Part shown: positions 34,278-42,235 of the stretch, in pieces | How positions within the stretch are numbered: the stretch's first letter is position 1 | How the letters are laid out: each line of letters begins with the position of its first letter | Source: Sulfuritalea sp. | GTDB lineage: Bacteria > Pseudomonadota > Gammaproteobacteria > Burkholderiales > Rhodocyclaceae | Reading direction: 5' to 3' | Length of the DNA: 64,000 nucleotides | Assembly: GCA_023229685.1 (NCBI GenBank) | Contig: JALNYT010000001.1 | Location: 62,001 to 126,000 of the forward strand | Position numbers and translations under genes: made by a program | The notes under the pieces: model-generated | The model's database searches: none | Told to the model about the DNA's origin: nothing | The model's input: the letters and a program-made list of their open reading frames with translations, nothing else

Positions 34278-35132
34278 TCATTTAGCGGCCGGCAACTGAC
34301 AGTGCGCCAGCACCCACTGCAGAAGTTCTGCCGCCACAGCCTCCCGATCGAGATCGTTGAGCGTCTCGTGGCGGCTGCCGGGCCAGAAGCGCAGCGTGCG
34401 GTCCGGCCCGCCCCACCGGTCAAAGATCTCCTGGCTGCCGGCCGGATCGGTCAGCCGGTCGGCATCGCCGTGAAACAGGTATACAGGCACCGAGAGGCCG
34501 GATGCGGCCTCTCGATTCGCGGCCATCACCTGCAACAGTTCGGCACCGGTGCGGGCCGGCGGCGCCAGCAGGCTCACCAGCGGGTCGCCGACATAGGCGG
34601 CCACCGCTGACGCGTCGCGGCTGATCACTGCCGGGTCGATGCGCGTGCCGCGCAGATGCGGCAGCCAGCGTGACAGCAGGGGCGCCAGCGCCACCAGCAG
34701 GCGCGGCACATCGCCACCGATCTTGAGCGCCGCCGACGACAGGATCAGCCCCGCCACCGGTTGCCGTCGCCGCACCAGCCAGCGCAGGGCAAGCGCGCCG
34801 CCCATGCTGTGGCCCATGAGGAACACAGGGTGCCCGGCGGCAAGCTCCCGCGTCTTCTCCAGCAGCGCGTCCGCATCGAGCAGATAGTCGTCAAAGCGCT
34901 CGACATAGGAGCGCTCGCCCGGCGAGCGCCCGTGACCGCGCAAGTCCACCGACACCACGCCAAGACCGTGTTCGTTGCACCGTGCGGCGAGAAAGGCGTA
35001 GCGCCCCGAATGCTCGGCGATGCCATGCACCACGGCCACCACGGCGCGCAGCGTCGGTGGCATCCAGGCCTGCCCTGCAAGGCAGACGCCATCAGCCGTC
35101 TGCAACTCGAAATTCAAATGTTCGCTAGTCAT
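34278..35132 (-). CDS. Alpha/beta hydrolase, monoacylglycerol lipase/lysophospholipase type
   Basis: The protein has 284 residues. The catalytic triad can be placed: Ser in GHSMGG, Asp in FHGDADRLTD and His in GSRHETLND, with the lid region typical of Hydrolase_4. The oxyanion/early motif VVHGIAEHSGRYAFLA matches monoglyceride lipases and PldB-like enzymes. There is no signal peptide, so it is cytoplasmic. Last of a leftward group with the macrodomain gene 101 bp upstream. Confidence 0.88.
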   Translation of the reverse strand: MTSEHLNFELQTADGVCLAGQAWMPPTLRAVVAVVHGIAEHSGRYAFLAARCNEHGLGVVSVDLRGHGRSPGERSYVERFDDYLLDADALLEKTRELAAGHPVFLMGHSMGGALALRWLVRRRQPVAGLILSSAALKIGGDVPRLLVALAPLLSRWLPHLRGTRIDPAVISRDASAVAAYVGDPLVSLLAPPARTGAELLQVMAANREAASGLSVPVYLFHGDADRLTDPAGSQEIFDRWGGPDRTLRFWPGSRHETLNDLDREAVAAELLQWVLAHCQLPAAK

Positions 35133-35233
35133 GTGTGAGTCAGCCTCGCGTCGGATGTCGTTAGATGCGGAACCAGCCGCCGGACAATTCGATCTCGCAC
35201 CCGGTCTCCAGTCTCTGCGGAACCGGAAACCGC

Positions 35234-35791
35234 TCAGGCTGGCTCACAACGGAGAAGCCTCTGATAGGCAGCGAGATCAGCCGCCGAGAAGCAGCAGAAA
35301 ATCACTTCGTCTATGCTGTCGAGCCCGGACAGCGCCGACCGGACTGCCGCCACGGCGACAGCCGCCGCAAGCTCGACCGGATAGCCGTAAACACCGGTGC
35401 TGATGGCGGGAAACGCAATCGAGCGGGCGTCCTTGGCGGCCGCCACCTGCAGCGAATGCCGATAGCACGACGCCAACTGCTCGGGCTCGCCCTGCGTGCC
35501 GCCGTGCCAGACCGGACCCACCGTATGCACCACGAACCGCGCCGGCAGGCGATAGCCGGCTGTCAGCTTCGCCTCCCCGACCCGGCAGCCGCCCAGCAGA
35601 CGGCATTCAGCGAGCAGTTCGGGGCCGGCAGCGCGGTGAATCGCGCCGTCCACGCCACCGCCGCCCAGCAACGAGGAATTCGCCGCATTGACAATGGCAT
35701 GCACCTGCAGTCGCGTGATGTCGGCCTGCACCGCGCGCAGTATCGCTCCCGGCAAACGCTGAGCCGGCGCTGCGGCAGGGAGCCGGCTCAT
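35234..35791 (-). CDS. Macrodomain protein (ADP-ribose/O-acetyl-ADP-ribose binding)
   Basis: The protein has 185 residues from the ATG at 35791, which overlaps the stop of the upstream gene by 4 bp. The macrodomain signature is clear: ADITRLQVHAIVNAANSSLL, then GGGGVDGAIH, and later AFPAISTGVYGYP. Members hydrolyse O-acetyl-ADP-ribose or ADP-ribose modifications. Its coupling to the DUF697-like gene is of unclear meaning. Confidence 0.9.
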   Translation of the reverse strand: MSRLPAAAPAQRLPGAILRAVQADITRLQVHAIVNAANSSLLGGGGVDGAIHRAAGPELLAECRLLGGCRVGEAKLTAGYRLPARFVVHTVGPVWHGGTQGEPEQLASCYRHSLQVAAAKDARSIAFPAISTGVYGYPVELAAAVAVAAVRSALSGLDSIDEVIFCCFSAADLAAYQRLLRCEPA

Positions 35792-36252
35792 TCTTCGATC
35801 GCTCCCCGGGCGACCTCGAAGCAAGCGTCGATATGCGAGTTCCCCAGATACATCATCGCCGCCATGCTGAGGGCGACTGCGGCGGCCTGTCCGGCGAATG
35901 GTATGTATTTCAGCACCTGCTTTGCGGCCATGCGGCCGCCGACCTTCTTCAGGGCAGCCACCACCAGCCGCTTGGTAATGGCGCGACCCACCAGATCGCT
36001 GCCAACCTTCTTCAGCATCGCGTAAATCACCACCTTATGCCGGGTATCGAGTTCGTCGATCTGCTCGGGGGTCAGCCCGAACTTCCGGTTGATCGCCGGT
36101 ATCAGCTGCAGCAGCATGCCGACGTCTCCCGCGATGTCCACCCCCGGAATGGGAACCAGGCTCACGCCACCCGATGTCACGGCGCGCCGCTTGACCATCG
36201 TCTTGCACGACGCGCGGATCTTCTCCAGCTCGGTCAGCGACTTCGGCAGCAT
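35788..36252 (-). CDS. DUF697/EcsC-like small membrane-associated protein
   Basis: The protein has 154 residues from the ATG at 36252, chosen for GGGAGG 6 bp upstream. A repeated helical pattern with glycine-rich amphipathic segments (GGVSLVPIPGVDIAGDVGML; VLKYIPFAGQAAAVALSMAA) resembles DUF697/EcsC-type proteins, which sit on membranes. The function is unknown. It lies between the GFA-like gene and the macrodomain gene in one leftward unit. Confidence 0.7.
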   Translation of the reverse strand: MLPKSLTELEKIRASCKTMVKRRAVTSGGVSLVPIPGVDIAGDVGMLLQLIPAINRKFGLTPEQIDELDTRHKVVIYAMLKKVGSDLVGRAITKRLVVAALKKVGGRMAAKQVLKYIPFAGQAAAVALSMAAMMYLGNSHIDACFEVARGAIEE

Positions 36253-36277
36253 CTGCAGCCTCCCGTTGACATATCCG

Positions 36278-36676
36278 TTACGGCCGGCGTTCCGTAAAAC
36301 GCGGATGCGTGTCATTGAAATCCAGCCAGGGTGCCTTCGAGCCGACAAAGATATGATAAATATTGCTGCAGGCAAAAGGCGTATCCACGGTGCCGAGACG
36401 CAAGCGTTTGATCTCCGGCAGGTCGTCCTTGGCGCTGTAGATCGGGCTGCCGCAGTTGGCGCAGAACACCCGGGCCTTGCCCGGCGTGGCGCGGAACTCC
36501 TTGAGCAGGTCGGCACCGGCAAGAATCCTGAAGCGGGCGGAGTCGATCGGGCTGACCGCGGCAAAGGCCGAGCCCTGAGCCTTGCGACACTGCGAGCAGT
36601 GGCAGAGCGAGATCTCCCCGATCTCGCCGTCATACTCATAGCGGATACCTCCGCAGAGGCAGCTTCCTCGAATCAC
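36278..36676 (-). CDS. GFA-family (formaldehyde-activating-like) zinc protein
   Basis: The protein has 132 residues from the GTG at 36676 (AAGGGA 5 bp upstream). The zinc-binding pattern of the Mss4-like GFA fold is present: GSCLCGGIRYEYDG, LCHCSQCRKAQGSAF and FCANCGSPIYS. True glutathione-formaldehyde activity is not established for most members. It heads the leftward unit and is divergent from the quinone oxidoreductase gene. Confidence 0.85.
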   Translation of the reverse strand: MIRGSCLCGGIRYEYDGEIGEISLCHCSQCRKAQGSAFAAVSPIDSARFRILAGADLLKEFRATPGKARVFCANCGSPIYSAKDDLPEIKRLRLGTVDTPFACSNIYHIFVGSKAPWLDFNDTHPRFTERRP

Positions 36677-36854
36677 TTGGTTCCCTTCAGCACGACAGAC
36701 AATGCGAAGCTGTCCATGCGCGCGCCACGTTAAGGCTGGATAGCGCGGCAAGCAGATGCCGGCACGCCGAGGTCGAATCTAAATTGTTCCGGGCGTGGCG
36801 TCAAACCTCCGCTGCGATAGACTTGCAGGCGATTTCCAGACGGAGCACGGAACC

Positions 36855-37841
36855 ATGAAATACATCGACCATGGCGCAGGCGGCGACGCCGGCTGCATGA
36901 AGCTTGCCGAAGGCCCCGCGCCGCAGCCCGGCCCCGGCCAGATCCTGATCGAGGTGGTCTGCGCCGGCATCAACCGGCCCGACGTGCTGCAGCGCTGGGG
37001 CCGTTACCCGCCGCCGCCGGATGCCTCGCCCGTACTCGGGCTGGAAGTCGCGGGTCGCGTCGCCGCGCTGGGCGCCGGCGTCACGGAATGGAAAGTCGGC
37101 GCTGGCGTTACGGCGCTGACCCCCGGCGGCGGCTATGCCGAATACTGCGTGGCGGCGGCCAGCCATGCGCTGCCGATTCCGGCCGGGATGGACTTCGCCA
37201 CCGCTGCGGCCTTGCCCGAGACCTGGTTCACGGTATGGGCCAACTTGGTCGATCTGGGCCGCCTCAAGCGCGGCGAGCGGCTGCTGGTGCATGGCGGATC
37301 GAGCGGCATCGGTCTGGTGGCCATCCAGTTGGCGAAGCATCTCGGCGCGGAATGCATGGTCACCGTTGGCAGCGAAGAGAAGGCAGCCTTCTGCCGCGCA
37401 GCCGGCGCCGCGCACGCCATCAACTACCGCACGGCCGACTTCGCCGAGGAAGTGAAGACGCTCACCGCAGGGGCCGGCGTGGACGTGATTCTGGACATGG
37501 TCGGAGCGCCCTACCTGCAGCGCAATCTGGCCTCGCTGCGGCGCGACGGGCGGCTGGTGTATATCGCCTTCCTCGAGGGCAGCAGGGGCGAGGCCGATCT
37601 GATGCCGATCATGCTGAAGCGGCTGACGGTCACCGGCTCGACCATGCGGCCGCGAACGGTGGCCGAGAAGACCGCGATCCGCGATGCGCTGGCGGCCAAT
37701 ATCTGGCCGTCCCTGGCGCGCGGCGAATTGCTGCCGCACCTGTTCGCCCGCTTTCCGCTGGCGCAGGCGGCGGAAGCGCACCGGCTGATGGAATCCGGCC
37801 GCCACGTTGGCAAGATCGTTTTGGAGATTGGAAAGCCATGA
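36855..37841 (+). CDS. NADPH:quinone oxidoreductase-like zinc-free MDR protein
   Basis: The protein has 328 residues from the ATG at 36855 (GGAA upstream). QOR/PIG3 hallmarks are GINRPDVLQRWGRYPPPP, the nucleotide-binding VHGGSSGIGLVAIQLAK and SSLRR-like tail features. The zinc-binding cysteines of alcohol dehydrogenases are absent. It would reduce quinones or enones with NADPH. The stop overlaps the start of the DsbA-like gene (ATGA). Confidence 0.88.
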   Translation: MKYIDHGAGGDAGCMKLAEGPAPQPGPGQILIEVVCAGINRPDVLQRWGRYPPPPDASPVLGLEVAGRVAALGAGVTEWKVGAGVTALTPGGGYAEYCVAAASHALPIPAGMDFATAAALPETWFTVWANLVDLGRLKRGERLLVHGGSSGIGLVAIQLAKHLGAECMVTVGSEEKAAFCRAAGAAHAINYRTADFAEEVKTLTAGAGVDVILDMVGAPYLQRNLASLRRDGRLVYIAFLEGSRGEADLMPIMLKRLTVTGSTMRPRTVAEKTAIRDALAANIWPSLARGELLPHLFARFPLAQAAEAHRLMESGRHVGKIVLEIGKP

Positions 37842-38506
37842 CTGAACTGACCATCGATGTTGTCTCCGACGTAGTCTGCCCCTGGTGCTTCATCGGCAAG
37901 CACCATCTCGATCGCGCGCTGAATCTATGGCGCGCGGAACAGCCGCAGTGCGCCGTGGCCGTGCGCTGGCACCCTTTCTTTCTCAACCCGGATACGCCGG
38001 AGTCCGGCGAGCCCTACCGGCCCTTTCTGGAAAAGAAATTCGGCGGCCCGGAGAAGCTGGCCGAGATCTGGGAGCGGGTGAGTGCAGCCGGACGCAGCGC
38101 CGGCATCGACTTCGCCTTCGAGAAAATCGAACTGCGTGCCAATACCTTGAACGCGCACCGCCTGATCCATTACGCTCAGAAAGTCGGCGCTGACGGAACG
38201 GCGGTCAACAAATTGATCGAAGGCCTGTTCGCCGCCCAGTTCCTCGAAGGGCGGCACCTTGGCGATCGCGCCGTGCTGGCCGCCGTGGCCGGCGAATGCG
38301 GCATGGACCGCGACGCCGTGCAGGGTTATCTGGATTCCATGACGGACGCCGATGAGGTGCGCGCCGCGGCCGGGGAGATGCAGCGCATGGGCATCGGCGG
38401 CGTACCCTTCTTCATTTTCAACAAGCGCCTGGCCGCGTCCGGCGCGCAGCCGCCGGACGCGTTGCTGCAAGCCATGCGCGAGGCAGCGCAGCCTCAGGCT
38501 ACTTGA
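37838..38506 (+). CDS. DsbA-family (FrnE-like) thiol oxidoreductase
   Basis: The protein has 222 residues. The thioredoxin-fold active site CPWC is in DVVSDVVCPWCFIGKHHL, with a helical insert and a cis-proline region GIGGVPFFIFN. There is no signal peptide, so it is a cytoplasmic FrnE/HCCA-isomerase-like member. Translationally coupled to the quinone oxidoreductase gene. The end overlaps the convergent GST gene by 8 bp. Confidence 0.9.
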   Translation: MTELTIDVVSDVVCPWCFIGKHHLDRALNLWRAEQPQCAVAVRWHPFFLNPDTPESGEPYRPFLEKKFGGPEKLAEIWERVSAAGRSAGIDFAFEKIELRANTLNAHRLIHYAQKVGADGTAVNKLIEGLFAAQFLEGRHLGDRAVLAAVAGECGMDRDAVQGYLDSMTDADEVRAAAGEMQRMGIGGVPFFIFNKRLAASGAQPPDALLQAMREAAQPQAT

Positions 38507-39104
38507 TCAGACCTTCTTCTTTCATCGCCTGCTGCACGGCAGGGCGCGCCTTGACCCGCGCGACGTAGGCGGCGAGCAGCGGGCGCGCCGTGATGTCGAC
38601 GCCCACCAGTCCGCCCCAGCCGAGGACGGTGAACAGGTAGCCGTCGGCTACCGAAAACTCGCCCATCAGGTAATCGCGTCCGGCCAGCTTTTGCTCGATG
38701 ACGTCCAGCCGGCGGCCGATCAGTCCGCGGGTGAAGGTCTTCCAGTCTTCGGGCGCAGCGGGGTTGAACAAGGGGCTGAAGGACTTGTGCAATTCGGTGG
38801 AAATGAAGTTGAGCACTTCCTGCAGGCGCACTCGCTCGAAACTGCCGGCGGGCGGCGCAAGTTTCTTGGCCGGCGCTAGGTCGGCGATGAACTGCACGAT
38901 GGCCGGGCCTTCGGTCAGTGTCTGGCCATCGTCCAGCAGCAGCACCGGAACATAGCCGGCGGGATTGATGGCGAAAAAATCGGCGCCGGTTTCGGTCTTC
39001 TTGGTCTTCAGGTCGACGCGCTCGATGGTGTAGGCAAGGCCGGCTTCAGCCAGTGCGATATGCGGCGACAGCGAGCAGGCTCCGGGGCTGTAATAGAGTT
39101 TCAT
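38499..39104 (-). CDS. Glutathione S-transferase
   Basis: The protein has 201 residues. The N-terminal thioredoxin domain starts MKLYYSPGACSLSPHIAL, where Ser/Cys of SPGACSLS is typical of beta-class enzymes, and has the ligand motif TEGPAIVQFIADL. The all-helical C-domain follows. It is a cytoplasmic detoxification enzyme. It lies 30 bp downstream of the NarL-like regulator gene on the same strand. Confidence 0.92.
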   Translation of the reverse strand: MKLYYSPGACSLSPHIALAEAGLAYTIERVDLKTKKTETGADFFAINPAGYVPVLLLDDGQTLTEGPAIVQFIADLAPAKKLAPPAGSFERVRLQEVLNFISTELHKSFSPLFNPAAPEDWKTFTRGLIGRRLDVIEQKLAGRDYLMGEFSVADGYLFTVLGWGGLVGVDITARPLLAAYVARVKARPAVQQAMKEEGLIK

Positions 39105-39134
39105 GGATTCTCCTGTGGGTTGGGGGACTGCTAT

Positions 39135-39809
39135 TTACGACTCGCGCCGGCCCTGCCCGGCCGCCTTTTGCTCTACGGCAAATACGGCGGCCTCGACGCG
39201 CGAGGTGAGATTGAGTTTGGCCAGGATGTGCTTGACGTGGAGTTTGACCGTGTCGTGGCTGATGTCGAGCACACGGGCGATCGCCTTGTTCGACAGACCG
39301 TGCGACAGTTGCTGAAGAATCTCGCGCTCACGGGCAGTCAGCAGTTTGAGCGTATCCGCCTTGGTCGCCGCGGCATTGCCGCCTTGCAGGAGGTTGACCA
39401 GCTTGAGCGTCATCGCCGGGGCCACCACGGTTTCGCCGCGCACCGCGCGCTGCACGGCGTCGACCACGTCTTCCGGTTCCATGTCCTTCAGCAGGTAGCC
39501 CTTGGCGCCGGCCTGCAGGGCCGCGGCGAGGTCTTCCTCGGCATCGCTGACGGTCAGGATCAGGACCGGGCCGTTCCAGCCTTCCACCCGCAACTGGCGC
39601 AGCAGGCTGAGGCCGCCGCTGTGCGGCATGTTGAGGTCGGTGATGATGACATCGGGTCGCACCTCGCCGAGAATGTGGCAGGCATCTTCGGCGTTGCCGG
39701 CGATACCGGCCACGGTGATCTCGCCGCGCTGCTCCAGCAGTTCGGCGAGGCCCTTGCGAAACAGCGTGTGATCGTCGACCAGCATGACGCGAATCGCTTC
39801 GGCATTCAT
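39135..39809 (-). CDS. NarL/FixJ-family response regulator
   Basis: The protein has 224 residues. The receiver domain (VMLVDDHTLFRKGLAEL; acceptor Asp in VIITDLNMPHSGG; GYLLKDMEPEDVV) is followed by a LuxR-type helix-turn-helix (LTAREREILQQLSHGLSNKA, then HVKHILAKLNLTSR). The start overlaps the sensor kinase stop by 4 bp, so this is its cognate regulator. Closest in form to NarL. Confidence 0.94.
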   Translation of the reverse strand: MNAEAIRVMLVDDHTLFRKGLAELLEQRGEITVAGIAGNAEDACHILGEVRPDVIITDLNMPHSGGLSLLRQLRVEGWNGPVLILTVSDAEEDLAAALQAGAKGYLLKDMEPEDVVDAVQRAVRGETVVAPAMTLKLVNLLQGGNAAATKADTLKLLTAREREILQQLSHGLSNKAIARVLDISHDTVKLHVKHILAKLNLTSRVEAAVFAVEQKAAGQGRRES

Positions 39810-41047
39810 CCCGAGACGCCCCCTCCAGGCGGAAAGCTGAGCCTGACGCGAAAACCTCCCTGCGGCAGATTGACGACTTCAAGACGACCACCGATTTTCT
39901 GCGCCCGCTCGCGCATGATCGAAACGCCGAAGTGATCGCGCAAGCCGGGATGTTCGTCGAAACCGCCGACGCGATTGGCAATGGCGAAAAAGCCCTGCCC
40001 TCCCTTGCCGTTGTCTTCGACCGTGGCGTTGTAATAGTCGCCGGCGGACTCCAGCGTCAGGCTCGCCTCGGTGGCGCCGGAATGGCGGGCGACATTGGCC
40101 AGCGCTTCCTGCAGGATATGAAACACCTGGCTCTCCTGTTCCGGTGCGAGGCGCAGATCGGTGACCCGGTTTTCATAATGCAGCGCGATGCCGGTGCGTT
40201 CCTGAAAACCGCAGGCCAGGCCTTGCAAGGCATGCTGCAGGCCCATCGGGTCCATGCGGCTGCGAAACTGCACCAGCAACTCCCGCAGGTGGCCGTAGGC
40301 ATCGTCCAGTGCCTGACCGACATCACCGGCATACTTTGCGGTGTTCTCCAGCGACTGGTCGGCAATGGCGTCGTTGAGCATGGCCATGCGCATTTTCATG
40401 TAGGCCAGCGTCTGCGCCAGCGAATCGTGAATTTCGGCCGCCATCATCTGGCGTTCGCTGGTCAGCACGATGCGCAGGTTTTCGCGTTTGAGCCGCGCGT
40501 TCTCCAGGGCCATGCCGAGGTGCTCGCCGATCGAGCGGAACAGCAGCGCCACTTCTTCGGGCAACTCGAAGGCTTCAGGCAGGAACAGGTTGTAGGTGCC
40601 CAGCAGTCGCCCGGCATTCTGCAAAGGCACTACCACCATGGCCTGGCAGCCGGTCTTGAAAAACTCGTCGCCGGTGCGCTCGGCACAGCCCTTCAGGTCG
40701 ATCTCGAACAAGGGGCGGTTCTGGCGGATGGCAATCCCGCACTGGCCGCAATCGCGCGAGACCAGGCGCTCGTTTTCGACCAGCGCCGGTGGCAGACCGC
40801 GCGATGCCACCATGCGTAAATGCTGGCCGTCGCTGGTCAGCACCCGCACCACGCCGGCGTCGGCCTTGGCCAGGCGGATCATGGTGCCCAAAAACCGGCC
40901 CAGCAGTTCGTCGAGGTCGTCCTCGTCGGCGAGCGTGCTCGAAATCTCCGCCAGGACATGCAACGCTTCCAGCGTGTGGCTGCCGGATGGATCGAGATCC
41001 AGTTCGGCGGCCGCAGGGGTGGGCTCAATCTCGTTCATCTTGTTCAT
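39806..41047 (-). CDS. Soluble NarX-like GAF sensor histidine kinase
   Basis: The protein has 413 residues from the ATG at 41047, which overlaps the Nudix gene stop (ATGA); a second ATG at 41038 is possible. A GAF domain (~30-190) contains RDCGQCGIAIRQ, a cysteine pair in the position of the NarX central cysteine motif, plus two further Cys. HisKA_3 (MMAAEIHDSLAQTLAYMKMR, phospho-His in EIHDS) and an HATPase domain (VEDNGKGGQGF) follow. No membrane segment is visible, so it should be cytoplasmic. Signal may be redox, oxygen or nitrogen oxide; that is inference. Confidence 0.88.
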   Translation of the reverse strand: MNKMNEIEPTPAAAELDLDPSGSHTLEALHVLAEISSTLADEDDLDELLGRFLGTMIRLAKADAGVVRVLTSDGQHLRMVASRGLPPALVENERLVSRDCGQCGIAIRQNRPLFEIDLKGCAERTGDEFFKTGCQAMVVVPLQNAGRLLGTYNLFLPEAFELPEEVALLFRSIGEHLGMALENARLKRENLRIVLTSERQMMAAEIHDSLAQTLAYMKMRMAMLNDAIADQSLENTAKYAGDVGQALDDAYGHLRELLVQFRSRMDPMGLQHALQGLACGFQERTGIALHYENRVTDLRLAPEQESQVFHILQEALANVARHSGATEASLTLESAGDYYNATVEDNGKGGQGFFAIANRVGGFDEHPGLRDHFGVSIMRERAQKIGGRLEVVNLPQGGFRVRLSFPPGGGVSG

Positions 41048-41607
41048 TCGGGAGCAGGCCAGGCGCCGGAGTTGATCTTGTCCGCCCACATCAGGGCGGC
41101 AATGCTCTTGCCATCGGTGATCTCGCCATCGCGCACCGCCAGAATGGCGTCGGCCACATTCATTTCAATGACCTCGATAAACTCGCCGTGATCGCGTTGA
41201 TGGCCGACGTAAATCAAACCGTGAGCCCAAAATATTTCAATGCGTTCGTCGGAATAACCGATGCACGGATGCATGGTCGCCAGATGCCGCCAGAACTTGG
41301 CCTGGTGGCCGGTCTCCTCGCGCAGTTCGCGCTTGGCGGTATCCAGCGGATGTTCACCGGGATCGATCTTGCCGGCGGGAAGTTCAACAAATATGCGCTG
41401 CAGCGGATAACGGAACTGGCGCTCGAACAGCAGCTTGCCGTTGTCCAGCGCCGCCAGCACCACCACAGCCCCCGGGTGGGTGATCCACTCGCGGACGGTT
41501 TCATGACCATTCGGCAGGCGCACGGTATCGCGTCGCACATGCAGCAGCTTGCCGTCAAAAACCGGTTCGCTGGCCACGGTGTGTTCAATCAGGTCGGAAT
41601 CGTCCAT
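41044..41607 (-). CDS. Nudix hydrolase, ADP-ribose pyrophosphatase type
   Basis: The protein has 187 residues. The Nudix box G-x5-E-x7-RELREET is complete, starting at GKIDPGEHPLD. Surrounding features (FRYPLQRIFVELPAGKIDPG) resemble NudF-type ADP-sugar pyrophosphatases. First gene of the three-gene leftward unit with the sensor kinase and regulator, all joined by 4-bp overlaps. Confidence 0.92.
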   Translation of the reverse strand: MDDSDLIEHTVASEPVFDGKLLHVRRDTVRLPNGHETVREWITHPGAVVVLAALDNGKLLFERQFRYPLQRIFVELPAGKIDPGEHPLDTAKRELREETGHQAKFWRHLATMHPCIGYSDERIEIFWAHGLIYVGHQRDHGEFIEVIEMNVADAILAVRDGEITDGKSIAALMWADKINSGAWPAPE

Positions 41608-41633
41608 ATTGCGATCATGGTAATAGTTGATAC

Positions 41634-41677
41634 TTGAACTTTCATCGTACGATGTTATCTTATATTAGCTTTCATCG
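41634..41677 (+). promoter_or_regulatory. Promoter with 12-bp palindrome and direct repeats
   Basis: TTGAAC (41634-41639), 16 bp, TATCTT (41656-41661) forms a plausible promoter for the gene at 41693. The spacer carries the perfect palindrome CATCGTACGATG (41643-41654). CTTTCATCG occurs at 41639-41647 and again at 41669-41677, exactly 30 bp apart. The arrangement suggests control by a DNA-binding protein; the divergent Nudix-sensor-regulator unit is next to it. Confidence 0.5.
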
Positions 41678-41692
41678 ATAAAGGAGACTTGC

Positions 41693-42148
41693 ATGTCCGG
41701 ACTCATTCCAGGTTTGACTGCCGACGGTCTGGTGACCGTCAACCGCGTGCTGCTACGCCAAGGATATACCATCGACGACCTGGAGGAACGGGTTGCCATG
41801 CTCTGCGAAAACGTCAAGACCTACCATTCGGAAACCGGCTTCCTGGGTGGCCTGGTGGTGCTCAACAGCGGCATGGTGTCCAACGAAGGCAGCACGGTCG
41901 GCCAGGCCGTGGCGAGTCCGCTGCAGGATCGCGAGGCGCTGATCATAACCTTCTGGGAATCGTTCGAGCAGCACGAGGCTTCACACCGCAGCGAAACATT
42001 CCAGCCACTGTTCCGGCAGGTGCTCGAACTCTGCGAGAACGGGAATGAGGAGATCGCCTATCGCATGCTGTGGTCGGGCAAGGCCTACGCCCCCGAGGAA
42101 GCCGCCGAGGCGAAGGCAGCCAAGAAGCGCTACGCCCAGACAGCCTAG
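41693..42148 (+). CDS. Small protein with dimeric alpha-beta barrel (ABM-like) features
   Basis: The protein has 151 residues; the ATG follows AAAGGAG. An N-terminal helical part (VNRVLLRQGYTIDDLEERVA) precedes a segment (ETGFLGGLVVLNSGMVSNEG; ALIITFWESFEQHEASHRSE) whose strand-helix pattern resembles antibiotic-biosynthesis-monooxygenase-like barrels. No catalytic residues can be named. Single-gene unit behind a regulated-looking promoter, convergent with nuoN. Confidence 0.65.
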   Translation: MSGLIPGLTADGLVTVNRVLLRQGYTIDDLEERVAMLCENVKTYHSETGFLGGLVVLNSGMVSNEGSTVGQAVASPLQDREALIITFWESFEQHEASHRSETFQPLFRQVLELCENGNEEIAYRMLWSGKAYAPEEAAEAKAAKKRYAQTA

Positions 42149-42204
42149 CGGTCGGCGGTTCCGGTTGCGGCCTGGTGTCGGCCGCCGGGAAATATTGCGT
42201 GGCC

Positions 42205-42234
42205 AAAACTGCCCGCCCGCCGGCGGGCGCGCAG
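42205..42234 (-). terminator. Intrinsic terminator of the nuo operon
   Basis: Read leftward, immediately after the nuoN stop, a 26-nt hairpin (42234-42209) pairs at 12 of 13 positions around a very GC-rich core (GCCCGCCGGCGGGC). It is followed directly by TTTT (42208-42205). It may also limit read-through from the opposite strand. Confidence 0.7.
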
Positions 42235-42235
42235 C

